NCBI RefSeq assembly: GCF_003590095.1
Contig: NC_039480.1
Location: 17,771,328-17,835,327, forward strand
Direction of reading: 5' to 3'
Origin: Trichoplusia ni
Taxonomy: Eukaryota; Arthropoda; Insecta; Lepidoptera; Noctuidae
DNA length: 64,000 nucleotides
Shown: piece by piece, positions 40,801 to 51,239 of the stretch
Position numbering within the stretch: position 1 is the stretch's first letter
Layout of the letters: every line of letters starts with the position of its first letter
The notes under the pieces: model-generated
The model's database searches: none
The model's input: the letters and a program-made list of their open reading frames with translations, nothing else
Told to the model about the DNA's origin: nothing
Program-made: the position numbers and the translations under genes

Positions 40801-43738
40801 TCCGGTACTAAAGGATATCGAATTAAAAGATTCTGCTAAGTGTCCAATATTAACACATTAATAACGATAGGTGGCGCTGCACACGTCGCTGGTGTCCTCC
40901 TGTCTACCCTCACCAACAAGCCTGATGGGACATTCGACCTTCAGGAGCTGGAGTCCAGGATCAGAGGCACGGACGTGCACGAGCCGGTTACCAACCTGGT
41001 TACCGTGGAGAACACGCACAATGTCTGCGGCGGTAAGGTTAGTAGAATGAAGTTGAGCTGTCGATGCATGCTGTGCGGGATATAAGCAATTCATTAATAA
41101 GGTTTCCATCGGCTGCATCATGAGTGTGATCTAGCAGTAGTATAAATGGAATATTTTGGAGATATCAACGAACACTGTCTTCGTCGTTAAGTTCGCGTGC
41201 GGTGAGGGTTGTATAATCATTTTGTTAGATCCAAGGGGCGCCCGTTGCCAGTAATCTGAAAGGTTCTTTGGATGGAAAAGAGGGAGGCCTTTATCCCGTG
41301 GTAAAATTTTACACAGGCTTAGCAAAAACTGCCTTTAAACATTCTATTATAGGTCCTTTTTGCCCAGTTACAAACCTGTTCTTTTCTTCTGTCTTTCTGA
41401 TCATAAACTGTTGAAACGGAGATATTTTCGCGGTAGAAGTACATTCTAATATCTTCATAAAGACACAGACCCTCGGTTTAGGCGCCACCGCGTCGCCGCC
41501 GGCCACACGACCCGCTCACGGCGCTTGTCGCTGTGGAGAACACACACAACGTCTGTGGCGGTAAGGTCAGTGCTTCTCATCATCACGCTTTTATGAAAGC
41601 TTTAGGTAGACGAACTCGCTTAAACACAAATCATGAGCATAAAAGCAAACGCAAGATGACATTAGCCTGATGTAAGCTCGAAATAGCACACGATACACCA
41701 TGCAAAAAGCATTTATGTGTCAAGTTCAGAATTATCAGTGACGAGACTAGTAAGAAAGAGAAGACTAGAAAACTAAAGTGTCTCATAACTTGCTGCTCTC
41801 AATTTTCTAAATTAGAACAAGCAACGCACCATTTCTATCGATCGTTTATTTTCTTTTCACATTTGATGCACGCTTACATTTCGCATAATTTTCAAACATT
41901 TGCCGCTGTACAAACGCTTCCATTTCATTCCATCCTTAAATTTTTCGATTAGACTAGAAGCCGACTCCAATCAAGTAAGGAAAACGCTAGGCAGATAATT
42001 TCGCGACTTTACCGTAAACAATTTCGTCCTTACAGGTCCTACCTTTAAAGTTCCTGGACGATCTCTCAGCGCTCTGCAAGCGCCACAACCTGCCCATCCA
42101 CATGGACGGCGCGCGGCTGTTCAACGCGTGCGCGCACCTGCAGCAGGAGCCGGGCCGGGTGGTGCGCGACTGCGACAGCGTGTCGGTCTGCTTCAGCAAG
42201 GGTCTGTCCGCCCCTGTGGGATCCGCACTCGTCGGCTCCTATCACTTTATTGACCAGTTAGTATGATCCATCATCTGTGCGAAGCTTTTATGTTGCAATG
42301 TAGGGTTTAAAAATGAAACGTTTTGAAGTATCTTTAAATTATGTAAGTCTGTAGGTATCAAGTACTTAACTTTTGGGCGGGTTAGTCTCAACCAAGGTTA
42401 TCTGGATTGCAAATTGTATTCGACGATTACAGCATCCCTTTTTCAAAGACCGAAGGATGATTATTATGTTTTTTTTCGAATTGACCCGACATTTAGAGTG
42501 ATAAATGTGAATGTAAATGTAACAAAGTTATTATTCCCCAGAGCACGTCGTATGCGCAAGATGTTAGGCGGTGGGATGCGGCAAGCGGGAGTCCTGGCCG
42601 CCGCCGCCATAGTGGCTCTGGATGAAGTGGTGCCGCTGCTCAAACTAGACCACAAGCGGGCACAGATATTAGCTAAAGGTTAGTATGTGTTTGTGTTTCT
42701 TCATAATTAAACTTTAGTTAGCCTGATGGCTAATTATGATTTATGCGGGTTTTGCATTAAGGTAGCTTCCTGGTATTGATTAATTGATATTTTGAAGTAA
42801 AATAGTCAGAAGAAAAAAAAGTTAGTGGCCGACCTCCTCTAACATGGTCATAAAAAATACAAAGAGATCTCAAGAAACCCTGTTTGCCTGAAAAGACAAC
42901 CCAGTACAGATGAGCCTCCCACAGGAAAATGAGGAGATCCGACTCCCAATAATGGCATAAGGGTCATTAACCATTTCCAGTTCAAAACTAACTTTCTTGT
43001 CAGCATTGGGCCAGCACAAACATGATACGATGATATATTAGATTGGACACATTTTGCACTTACTTCTATAACCTACTATTTCAGTGATCGAGGGTTTATT
43101 CCTGAAGTCGTTCACGGTGGACGTGGAGGGCCAGCACAGCAACATCGTGCTGGTCCGCCTCCCGCCGCACAGCGCGCTCGCGGCCGAGCAGGTGGTGGCC
43201 AGGCTCGCGCAGGTCTGCCTGGCTGAGACACAGGTACGGCACTCACTCACTGCTCCTATTTAGGTTCTCTCATTGAACCTTATCTAAGGGCATAGCATCT
43301 AAGAACAAGCATTTCTGTGACCCACTGTGAATGCTTGTTCTAAGTTATTTTTCGTTTCTTAGCATACGAATTGTGATATAGAAAAAGATATCCTTCTTAT
43401 AAGTTTTTGTTAGGTTTTCCGTGTGAGTTTTTTATTGTAACAATGTCTAAATATTCTCCTTTACTATCCTACCAACACTTATTATGAGAAATGTGAAATC
43501 CTAAAGTAATTATTAAGTATTGACAAAAAACTTTATACAAGTACATTAATCTTATCGTCTTATATTCCAGGGAGACTGCAAAACAACAAACGACGAAGGT
43601 GTGATAGTGAAAGCGATCTACTTCAACAGCAAGACGCTGAGGTTCACGATACATCGGGAGATCAGCGATGAGGACCTGTGGCTCGCCATCATGAAGATCA
43701 CATATGTCTTCAAGGAGTTAGATGCTGCTGCTGCTTAG
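37806..43738 (+). CDS. L-threonine aldolase (low-specificity), complete, 7 exons
   Basis: This PLP enzyme cleaves threonine or allo-threonine to glycine and acetaldehyde. Coding exons: 37806-38010, 40633-40707, 40871-41037, 42036-42256, 42542-42678, 43085-43233 and 43571-43738. All have GT-AG borders and consistent phases, giving 1,122 bases and 373 residues, the usual length. Fold-type I landmarks: GDDVYGEDPT at 29-38, SGTMANL at 60-66, GNLSHIYKYEQG with the PLP-stacking His87, VENTHNVCGG at 139-148, HMDGAR at 171-176 with Asp173 for the pyridine nitrogen, SVCFSKG with the Schiff-base Lys204, and LGGGMRQ at 231-237. The C-terminus ends in four Ala encoded by GCT repeats. Exon 3 uses the donor AAG|GTTAGT; an earlier GTAAGG would break the frame. 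Intron 3 holds a second, diverged copy of the end of exon 3. The start ATG follows an AT-rich leader. Nothing suggests inactivation. Confidence 0.96.
38011..40632. other. Intron 1 of the threonine aldolase gene
   Basis: 2.6 kb of AT-rich sequence between GTGAGT and TTTTCAG. No further exon, RNA gene or recognisable transposon was seen in it. Confidence 0.8.
41506..41565 (+). other. Duplicated exon end inside aldolase intron 3
   Basis: Twenty codons (HDPLTALVAVENTHNVCGGK) mirror the end of exon 3 (residues 130-149): 16 of 20 residues are identical, and the copy ends in its own donor AAG|GTCAGT. Over the last eleven codons the two copies differ at three sites, all synonymous. Upstream of the His codon the similarity stops. 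A possible acceptor, TTTAG at 41477-41481, would make an 84-base exon that keeps frame between exons 3 and 4. It may be an alternative exon or the relic of a tandem exon duplication. Confidence 0.75.
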
Positions 43739-43845
43739 AGCAGAAGAGACTGGGACCTGGATATAGAGAAAGTAAATGGTACTATGTATGCTAGTGGCTG
43801 TAACACTTGATGATAGTAGAAAGTCAATATAACCTGTTTTTTTTT

Positions 43846-43851
43846 AATAAA
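43846..43851 (+). terminator. Polyadenylation signal AATAAA of the aldolase gene
   Basis: AATAAA lies 108 bases after the aldolase stop codon, with T-rich sequence before it and no competing signal nearer. Confidence 0.65.
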
Positions 43852-43869
43852 TACTATTTTAATGAAGTA

Positions 43870-44171
43870 TTGTCGTGGCTTTGGAACATCCAGAATTGAA
43901 TAGAGATCATGACTGTATCTGATTTACTCTGCATAAAAAAATAACCTTTTTTAATAATGGTAATGGCACTTATGGATAAAGATAACCTTTGTGGTCTTAT
44001 GAAAAATTAAGTCAAATATCTTGTATATTGTCTTACGTAAGTAACCTGTAATGTTTGACCCAACTCCACGTGTAATAATTTTATACGAAGAATGCTAGTA
44101 ATTAGAATAATAATTACTATAATACGTATTCCTTTTTTATAGCGTTATGAGATGTACACGTAATTGGGCAA

Positions 44172-44213
<42 letters not shown>

Positions 44214-46250
44214 TATTACATATCTTTTACTGTAGGAAGTCATCGTTTTTATAACTACAGTTACAAATACTTGATGTAAAAGAGATTGTTATGGACACTC
44301 TGATTCGAAGCATTCGTTTTTAAAGGTCTCAGATGTGTAAAAACCTTATATCCTTTATTTATGATTATTATATAATAGAAATTGATTAAGGGGTGCCTTA
44401 TTTTAGCAGAAGACCGTGATAGGCTGAGTTGATAGATCAAAAGTCACAAGTGTATGTTAAATCACCGATATTGAGAATATCGCGATTCTTTCTAATGATA
44501 ATGACGCCATTAAAGTTTATAACAAAATATACAATCGTTACCTTAGGTTATTTATAATAATGGATTATAAAATAAAAAATATTTACCGTTTGAATTTAAT
44601 TTGTTTTATTTATGCTTACTTTTAATACAAAAATATGTAAAAGTATAGTCTACAGAAGATACGAGCATAGTACATACATAGGAATATTTTTAAATTAAGT
44701 GGAACTGGGAAATAATCTTAATAGTAACAGATGCATATTGGTATAATAAAGAAAACATTTTTATGTCATATCGACGGTCTACACTCCTAAAAAAGATTGT
44801 AAATAGGTTCAATACATTTCATAACAGGCTATTTTACAGTAGAAAGGTGCGTGAAAAATATTGAATTATTTTCATTATAAATATGAATTTCAAAGGAAAT
44901 TAAATGGATCACGTGAAAACATGTTTGTAAATAAAACCCATAAAATAAATTGTCAGAAACTAGACATACAGCCTATTTAAATGTGGTAAATATAAACCCT
45001 TTATATAAGCATATTAAACCCCATATTTAAACATTAACAAACACAACCAGATTAAAAAAAAGAAACAGTGGCTATGTATAATAATAATATACACCGTGAT
45101 TTTTTAGTCGTCTTACAAAAGCAGCCCAGTTCATGTATCCAATGACTAGAACACGTTCATGATAAAAAAATAGGTAATTATATAGTAATTTGAAAAAAAA
45201 AATGCAATTTTTATTCAATATTATGATGCAATTCGTAGTTTTTTAGAAACACAGCTCTGTTGCGAGCGCGGTCCGAGCCTTGTAACAATGGCGAGGGGCG
45301 TGGGCGGCGGCGTTTTTATCATTTTTAAGAGTATATTTCAGATTTCTCTTGTTTAATTTTCTTCGTGCTTATTATCTTAGTTGATGAAAAAAAAAAATAA
45401 TCGCGCCTAGGGGTATTTTACGTCGGATACATGAACTGCGCTGCTTTTAGACGCCTAAATATCGCCGTGTATATAATAATCTATAATTAAGTACAAAACT
45501 TAAATGCTAGACCTTGTACTTAAAAATTGGATAAATATACAGACTACACACATGTATTTTATAAAAATAATATCTATTCGAATCATATTTGAGATAGATT
45601 ACATGAGTTTTACACCTATTGAGGTTAAACTAAAATGCAAGCAAGCTTAGCTGCAATTTAATGACTGTTCATATACGGTGTTATTTACTCAAGCTGTCTA
45701 TTTCTTTTTATTGTCTACTAATAGAAATAGCATGTCAAATGCGTCTTTCCCGCCATAAAATAAAAAAAAAAACACTAAAGGCCGCTAATAATTTACAGTC
45801 CGCGTATAGCCAACCTAAGCTGCTAAAACGAAAGTAATAAATTAACATAATTGTATGTACTACCTATATTAACTATGGTCAGTCTTGAAATACCCATAAT
45901 CTGAGCATTTGTTCATTACACTTGATCCAATCAATGTATTTCCTAATATGGTAATATCTTGATATTGCGTCGGCACAATAAATCAAAATGTTTAAAATTT
46001 CATGGTATTTTATAAACAGCCGACTACGAAGATATACAAAATAAAGAATTATATTTTGGAATCATTAGATTTACTAATAACAGTAATAAAGACAAGGCAA
46101 GAAATGACTTAGCAACTAAACTACATGTATATTATATACGAAGCACATCATGCAGTTACTATAAGTTTTTTGTTTAAAATGTGATCACATTTCTTGTTCT
46201 AAGTTTTTCTGCCATGAGCCTATTTTGCGACAGTTGTAATGTTCGTAAAA
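43870..46250. other. Intergenic region between convergent genes
   Basis: AT-rich sequence between the aldolase and glycosyltransferase 3' ends. It includes a (TA)n microsatellite at about 44177-44209 and a short GC-rich patch at 45255-45310 (GGGGCGTGGGCGGCGGCG). Part may be 3' untranslated sequence of the minus-strand gene if a distal polyadenylation site is used. No exon was recognised. Confidence 0.6.
44177..44209. repeat. (TA)n microsatellite, about 16 units
   Basis: Uninterrupted TA dinucleotides after a short T run. Confidence 0.95.
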
Positions 46251-46253
46251 CTG

Positions 46254-46259
46254 TTTATT
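46254..46259 (-). terminator. Candidate polyadenylation signal of the glycosyltransferase gene
   Basis: TTTATT on the plus strand reads AATAAA on the gene strand, 134 bases past the stop codon. Other copies lie further left (for example near 44603), so the 3' end could vary. Confidence 0.45.
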
Positions 46260-46392
46260 TAGGCCTTAATTTTCTTTCGTCTTACACCAACTAAGACGCC
46301 AGCACAAAAGCCATATGAGCTTAGTCAAAATAATTTCAATTCCTTTGGAATGATAAAAATTGTACAATCATTTACAAAACACAAAATACAAG

Positions 46393-47499
46393 TCACACAA
46401 CAGTGTTCTGTTCATTCCACACTCTTATCAACTCCTCATGGTTTCCGTAACCATGAGAAGCTATAACATCTTTATAATTAAGCTTACTATAAGCTTTTTT
46501 GTAAAAATAAAAGTTTGGGCAGTGAGTTGGGGTGACGCCAACTTTCTTGGCCACTATGCCCAAATAAATGTCGTCGAACCGGAAATGTTTGACGAACAGA
46601 CTAGCGATGTACATGACTTTCATAGATTTGTTGGAGAGGACGTAGGCGCCCGCCGTGACGTACGCGGGCCACTTGTTCCAGCGGTACTCGTCGAGCGACA
46701 CTCTCCATTTACTCGACCGAAATCGCTGCGGAGCTGACTTGAACACGTATCCAGCGAAAAGTTGGTCTTTATCTAAATCAGCTGTTCTCGTGACGCCTGA
46801 AGATTCAACTTCGTTTGTTTCCTTCGATGGATTTGCTTCAGTCTGGCTCGCCTCGTCCCTCTCGTGTACGTAGTCCAGTAGATTTCTGACGGAGATGTAC
46901 ATATCGTCGTCGGTAAACAGGTAGAAGTCGGATGTGGAGCAGTGCTCGTACACCCAGCGGAACGACATCATCGTCTTAATAGTATTGTTATAATAATGAT
47001 CTCTAAAATCGATTTGTATTATATCCTTGTACTCAGCCATCTCTTGATCGATTCGCCTTTGTAGATCAGATTTAGGTTGACCATCGATTCCGAGAAAGAA
47101 TAAAGTTTTGACAGTTCGTCCTGGTAGGGTTTCTTGGCCGTAAGTTTGTCGTATTGCATTCCTGTGGCCGAAATGATCCATGGAAGACTTGACCACGATG
47201 AACAAGTCCAGTTTTTCTATTGTAGAACATTTTCCGGAGTTAGTCAAGAACCTGTAGGGGTAGTAGTTGATTGGAGTCACACTTATCTTCTTGCCGAGCA
47301 TGACGTCACTCACTATACTTCGTATGTCCACATTGAGAGGATAATCGAAGTCATCCTCGAAACTCTTCGAGAATAAATAGTCACTTACACCAAAGAAATA
47401 GTATATATACACTAGTACACACGCGCACACAAAGTACTTATAGTTTCTTCGCTTCATTTTGTTGTTTTGTAATATTATTGAGATTTGGTTGAGATTCAT
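46393..47499 (-). CDS. brn: Brainiac-like beta-1,3-N-acetylglucosaminyltransferase
   Basis: A single coding exon of 368 codons encodes a GT31-family enzyme. Drosophila Brainiac adds beta-1,3-GlcNAc to mannosyl-glucosylceramide in Golgi glycosphingolipid synthesis. The protein is type II: short cytosolic tail, basic KMKRRNYK, membrane anchor about 22-38, then a lumenal domain. Motifs: HRNAIRQTYG at 112-121, NNTIKTMMSFRW at 171-182, metal-binding DDD at 197-199 in YLFTDDDMY, KWRVSLDEY and KWPAYVTAGAYVLS at about 264-289, FRFDDIYLGIVA at 307-318, and VIASHGYGNHEELIRVWNE at 345-363, a tail shared with Brainiac. Residues 213-242 are a Ser/Thr/Glu-rich insertion that I do not recall in the fly protein. 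Translation could start at residue 1 or at Met15. The splice acceptor TTTTCAG at 47515-47521 lies 15 bases before the first ATG, so there is an upstream leader exon. The Protein C10 gene lies 1.1 kb upstream on the same strand and may supply that leader. Confidence 0.9.
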   Translation of the reverse strand: MNLNQISIILQNNKMKRRNYKYFVCACVLVYIYYFFGVSDYLFSKSFEDDFDYPLNVDIRSIVSDVMLGKKISVTPINYYPYRFLTNSGKCSTIEKLDLFIVVKSSMDHFGHRNAIRQTYGQETLPGRTVKTLFFLGIDGQPKSDLQRRIDQEMAEYKDIIQIDFRDHYYNNTIKTMMSFRWVYEHCSTSDFYLFTDDDMYISVRNLLDYVHERDEASQTEANPSKETNEVESSGVTRTADLDKDQLFAGYVFKSAPQRFRSSKWRVSLDEYRWNKWPAYVTAGAYVLSNKSMKVMYIASLFVKHFRFDDIYLGIVAKKVGVTPTHCPNFYFYKKAYSKLNYKDVIASHGYGNHEELIRVWNEQNTVV

Positions 47500-47514
47500 G
47501 TGTCTTGCCGCTAC

Positions 47515-48619
47515 CTGAAAACTGAAGGCGAATATGTTTTTATAAGTACTACATTACACAAAACCACGCATATACTTTGAAGGGATACATCATGACATAG
47601 CTGGGAAAATTCATGAGTGTAAACTATTCTAAACATGTTAGTAGTACGAGTTTACTTGAGTTCTTATCAGCATTGTTGGTGGCTGTTTGCTCAACGTCTA
47701 CAAACTTGAAACAACGTTATAAATAGTAATATCACTGCTATGAATGTTAACTAGCAGTATGCAAGTAATCCTACTAGATATGTTATCTCCAGAACATCTG
47801 CTGTTATGAAAGGTTAAGATTGTTGTTGAATTTTGGAATAGAGGGAGTTTAATTCAGAGTGTTCAAGGAATTTCAAGTAGTTAACATTTAAAGTATTAAG
47901 TTAATGATTTTATTTAGTGTAAACACAATTTATCTAACGAATTTCAAAAAGTTAGCATCTACATTTTGTTGATAGGAAAAGTTAGAAAAGACATAGGTCA
48001 TTAAAAATACACGTAAATAAATATAGAAAAGTTTATTATAAAATAAATGCTATTAAATTTATAAATTCTAGTAATACATTGTTCGGTATTAAGTCAAAAG
48101 AAATGAATGTAATGTATGTTGCCCAATCTCTATGTGCTTTTGACGACATCGCGACAGCTACGGGGAGAGATACCGGCGTTTACCTAAAAACAATGATTTT
48201 TTCGTCATAGGCGTCTATAAAGGTGTTATGTAGGTATAGGACATCAAAAGCACATGGTATTACAGCTGAGTTCATTTAAAAATAATCGTGCAGTGTCTAA
48301 ATACTTCTCAGAAATAATAAAACTGTATGGTAACCACAAAAAAATGTTGTTTTGAATGTGTCTAGTAATTAAACTAACCACATTTTTCAAAACCCTGTCA
48401 TTCCAATCCTGACAATGGTTTTACGTAATATTGCACTATTTTTTAAACATAAACAACACTGAAACAGTATTTTTCCAGTCTATGGTATATTCATGGAGTA
48501 TGAGGAATGATTGACAGTTTAATGGCTAAATAAAGGTAGAGAAGACAGAGTTAGCCATAGCAATGGAAAGGCAGCTAAAATTATAGGATGAATGAATTTA
48601 GACTACAGACGTAACTTAC
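47515..48619 (-). other. Region between C10 and brainiac, intron-like
   Basis: On the minus strand it begins with GTAAGT (48614-48619) and ends with TTTTCAG (47515-47521), so it has the borders of a 1,105-base intron. It also contains AATAAA candidates on that strand (for example at 48032-48037 and about 47909-47914), so an independent C10 3' end remains possible. No open frame of note was seen. Confidence 0.6.
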
Positions 48620-48622
48620 AGT

Positions 48623-49066
48623 TTACAGTGAGGTATCGACTGTTGAGCTGATAGACACGGGAGGCATGTAGTGGCTTCTGATCTGAGCGTGAAGACGAGC
48701 TATCTCACTGTCCTGGGTCTCCATCTGGCGAACCATCTGAGTGAAGTGCACAATACCTGGAAGGAAAAAAAAAATGTTCAAGTTTTACTCAGTTACTTCA
48801 AGCAGTTAATTACATGGAAACTGGTGAAAAAGAGTATTATTTTTGTTACCTTCTCTAGCACTGCTGAACCCATGACGTTTGATAACTTCAATTTCAATCT
48901 GGATGATGGCTGGGAAAACCATTTGCATCATTTTGAGCATCTCATTGCCAGCTGCCTCCTTAGCCTCGTCCAACTTGCTGGCATACTGTGGAGACTCTAT
49001 AATGTCTATTACCTCTGTGAGGATTTGTCTCATTTTCTCCACGGGGACACTTGCAGGAGTGTTCAT
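48623..49066 (-). CDS. Protein C10 homologue (C12orf57 family), 2 coding exons
   Basis: This is a small conserved animal protein. Human C12orf57 is linked to brain development but its molecular function is not established. Coding exons 49066-48850 and 48756-48623 join in phase 1 (GAAG|GTAACA to TTCCAG|GTATTG) to give 116 residues, close to the usual length of about 126. Family marks: VEKMRQILTEVIDI, then ASKLDEAKEAAGNEMLKMMQ and MVFPAIIQIEIEVIKRHGFS at about 30-68, then EGIVHFTQMVRQMETQDSEI and a short tail with SHYMPPV. The protein is mostly helical, with no membrane segment. The ATG at 49064-49066 was chosen because the sequence upstream is a splice acceptor (TTTTACAG ending at 49092) followed by an out-of-frame leader. 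A GTAAGT donor begins three bases after the TAA stop, so the last exon can splice onward to the brainiac exon. Confidence 0.92.
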
Positions 49067-49092
49067 CCTGAGGGCTCTAGGGGTATTTAACA

Positions 49093-51239
49093 ATCTGTAA
49101 AACAAAGGAAAAAGTTAAATAAGCAATCCAATACCAGATGAATTCCATAAAAAATATAGTCTGTACAAAATACATAGCTAGTTCTCTTAACTCATTAAAT
49201 TAATGCATCCTGACTCAGGCTAATATATTCATTGTCACAGCGACAAGCCAATTTAAGTGTATGAAGCATTAAAATTATATCTTTGACCTTGCTTCTGTAA
49301 CTATACATTGTGTTATATGTTTTTGTTGTAGGATACAAGATACTACTATATTATATTAAACTAATTAAATTTTTAAAACATATGCAAGTTTAAAATAAAT
49401 AACCACTTTTATTAAATGCTAGTTATAGCAACACATTCCATTAAAGTTCCTAGTCCTATGCTGCCTTCAAAATGTATTTAAGCTTTGCAGTCAGTATCAT
49501 TAGGGTTTCGAAGACAAACTTTAACAAATTTTAGTTCTTTGTTTAATAGAATTCATAAAAATACATATAAAGCCGATTTACCTGTGTGTAAACTTACAAG
49601 GCTTTAACCGAATTCAGTATGTAAAGATCTATAAATTATATGAATTAAACATCGGGATAAGCTCGACGGGAGTGCACCGAAAGTTTATTAATACACACAT
49701 GCTCTTTATGAGTCAATAAGATGGGGTGAGTTTTTATGTTGAAAGTTCATAAAGACCCTTGTGTATTTGTACGAAATCGTTTCAATAAAGAAAGAAGCAT
49801 GTTGGTCATAATCGTTGAATTAAATATCTATTTTAATATCATAGTTACCCATAAGTTGCAATAAAGCCCATCACAAAACACACAATTCACTTATTTACCC
49901 TGCCTCATAAAAAGCAGGAAGTCAAGCAAGTATCGTAAATGAATCGATCCATCATATTAAGAAATTGACAGTCCGAATCCTATAGACAGCAGTCGATGAA
50001 CCGACAATGAGACCTATTACCAACTTTGAAGCCATGTCTTTTATCAATTTGACAAATCGTTTATGAAACATTCTAAGTTCAGACACGTGTCTATGTTCTC
50101 AGTTAATTAAACTTTAAATGATACTAGTTCAGAAGGCTAGTTATAATTTGAGAGGGATCGCGAGACGAACTAGTCGGGAATTCCCGAAAATACGCGTGAG
50201 TTGAGTTATAATGTTGAGCATCAGAATTTTACGTTCCAAAACCACACAATGAATAGTGTTTATGTTTTTGACAGTACCTAATGTCAAATTGACACCGACA
50301 GAAATGACAGATCACAGATCATGTCTAATGTTTTGTTGCCTCCCTTCTCAGTAGTTCTCAGTTTATTTTCTTTTGTGCTAGAACACCAGTTTATTTCATA
50401 TGCAAGGTATATAAGACTGATATGGATAGGAATGTTTAAACTCCAAGGTCAAAGTTATTTGAGATTTAAGGGTTTTTTTTTTAATAAGATGTACAGTAAT
50501 CATTCTACTGTTTGTTTATCTTTTGTGTTCATCTATTTATTTATCTTTGTTTACACGCTATAAGTGCGAAAAAAATTGTTTATCTTAGAGATTTTATCGT
50601 ATCCTGTATATGTGTAGACTACATACGATATATTTGCGTTTTCATTTTAAATTATTTATGAGTCATGTTTTGCAAGGTGTATTGAAGTCAAAATTTACAA
50701 AATTTAAAATTATTTTCATTATAAAACAAAGTTAATATTTATAAAATATTAACTGTTTCATGTCTAATATACGAAAAATATTTTAAAGATTAATTAACAT
50801 GACTTCAATAAAAATGATAATGTTGTGTAGCACAAAATAAGGTCCTTGTTATTTATACAGTTAAAGACAAGAAAAGACAGGTATTTCCTAACTGATCCCT
50901 AGTTCATGTGTAAAAAACCCTTTGAATATACAAATAACTCCTAGTTACAAAAGATAAGCAAAATAATCATATTATCTTATCAACACAAATTATGTTTATA
51001 TCCTGATCATTGCCTGATTGGTTTTATATGTTTTTGTTTCAGTTTCCTTATAATTTCATAGAGTCCACATTATAATTTATTAGTCAAAAGGTGAAATACC
51101 ATTTATTTGTAATATTTTGAATACAGAAAAATATTGGCTGTCTATTAATATAATAAGAACTGCAAAATAATTAGTTTTATTTAAATAGTGGAAAATCAAG
51201 TTTCACATTAAATTTACTTGTGTATCAGATAGTGCCAAA
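49093..51239. promoter_or_regulatory. Divergent upstream region, C10 (minus) and TMC (plus)
   Basis: It holds the C10 5' intron and leader; a possible leader donor, CCTT|GTAAGT on the minus strand, lies at about 49590-49600. It should also hold both promoters. Sequence around 50150-50310 is richer in CG and contains several TGACA/TGTCA words, plausible for the C10 promoter. The TMC start at 51240 follows about 200 bases of AT-rich sequence without a clear TATA box. No other exon was recognised. Confidence 0.45.

Noticed and set aside
41033..41038. GTAAGG as the exon 3 donor in the aldolase gene
   Set aside because: It leaves a phase-1 end that does not join exon 4 in frame. GTTAGT at 41038 restores GGK-VLPL, as in the family.
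46360..47376. Plus-strand open frames of 72-125 codons opposite the glycosyltransferase
   Set aside because: They are antisense shadows of a well-supported GT31 gene, with no family resemblance.
49067..49105. Longer C10 N-terminus (MFYRLLNTP...)
   Set aside because: The codon is TTG, and the stretch runs through the splice acceptor TTTTACAG, so it is intron plus leader.
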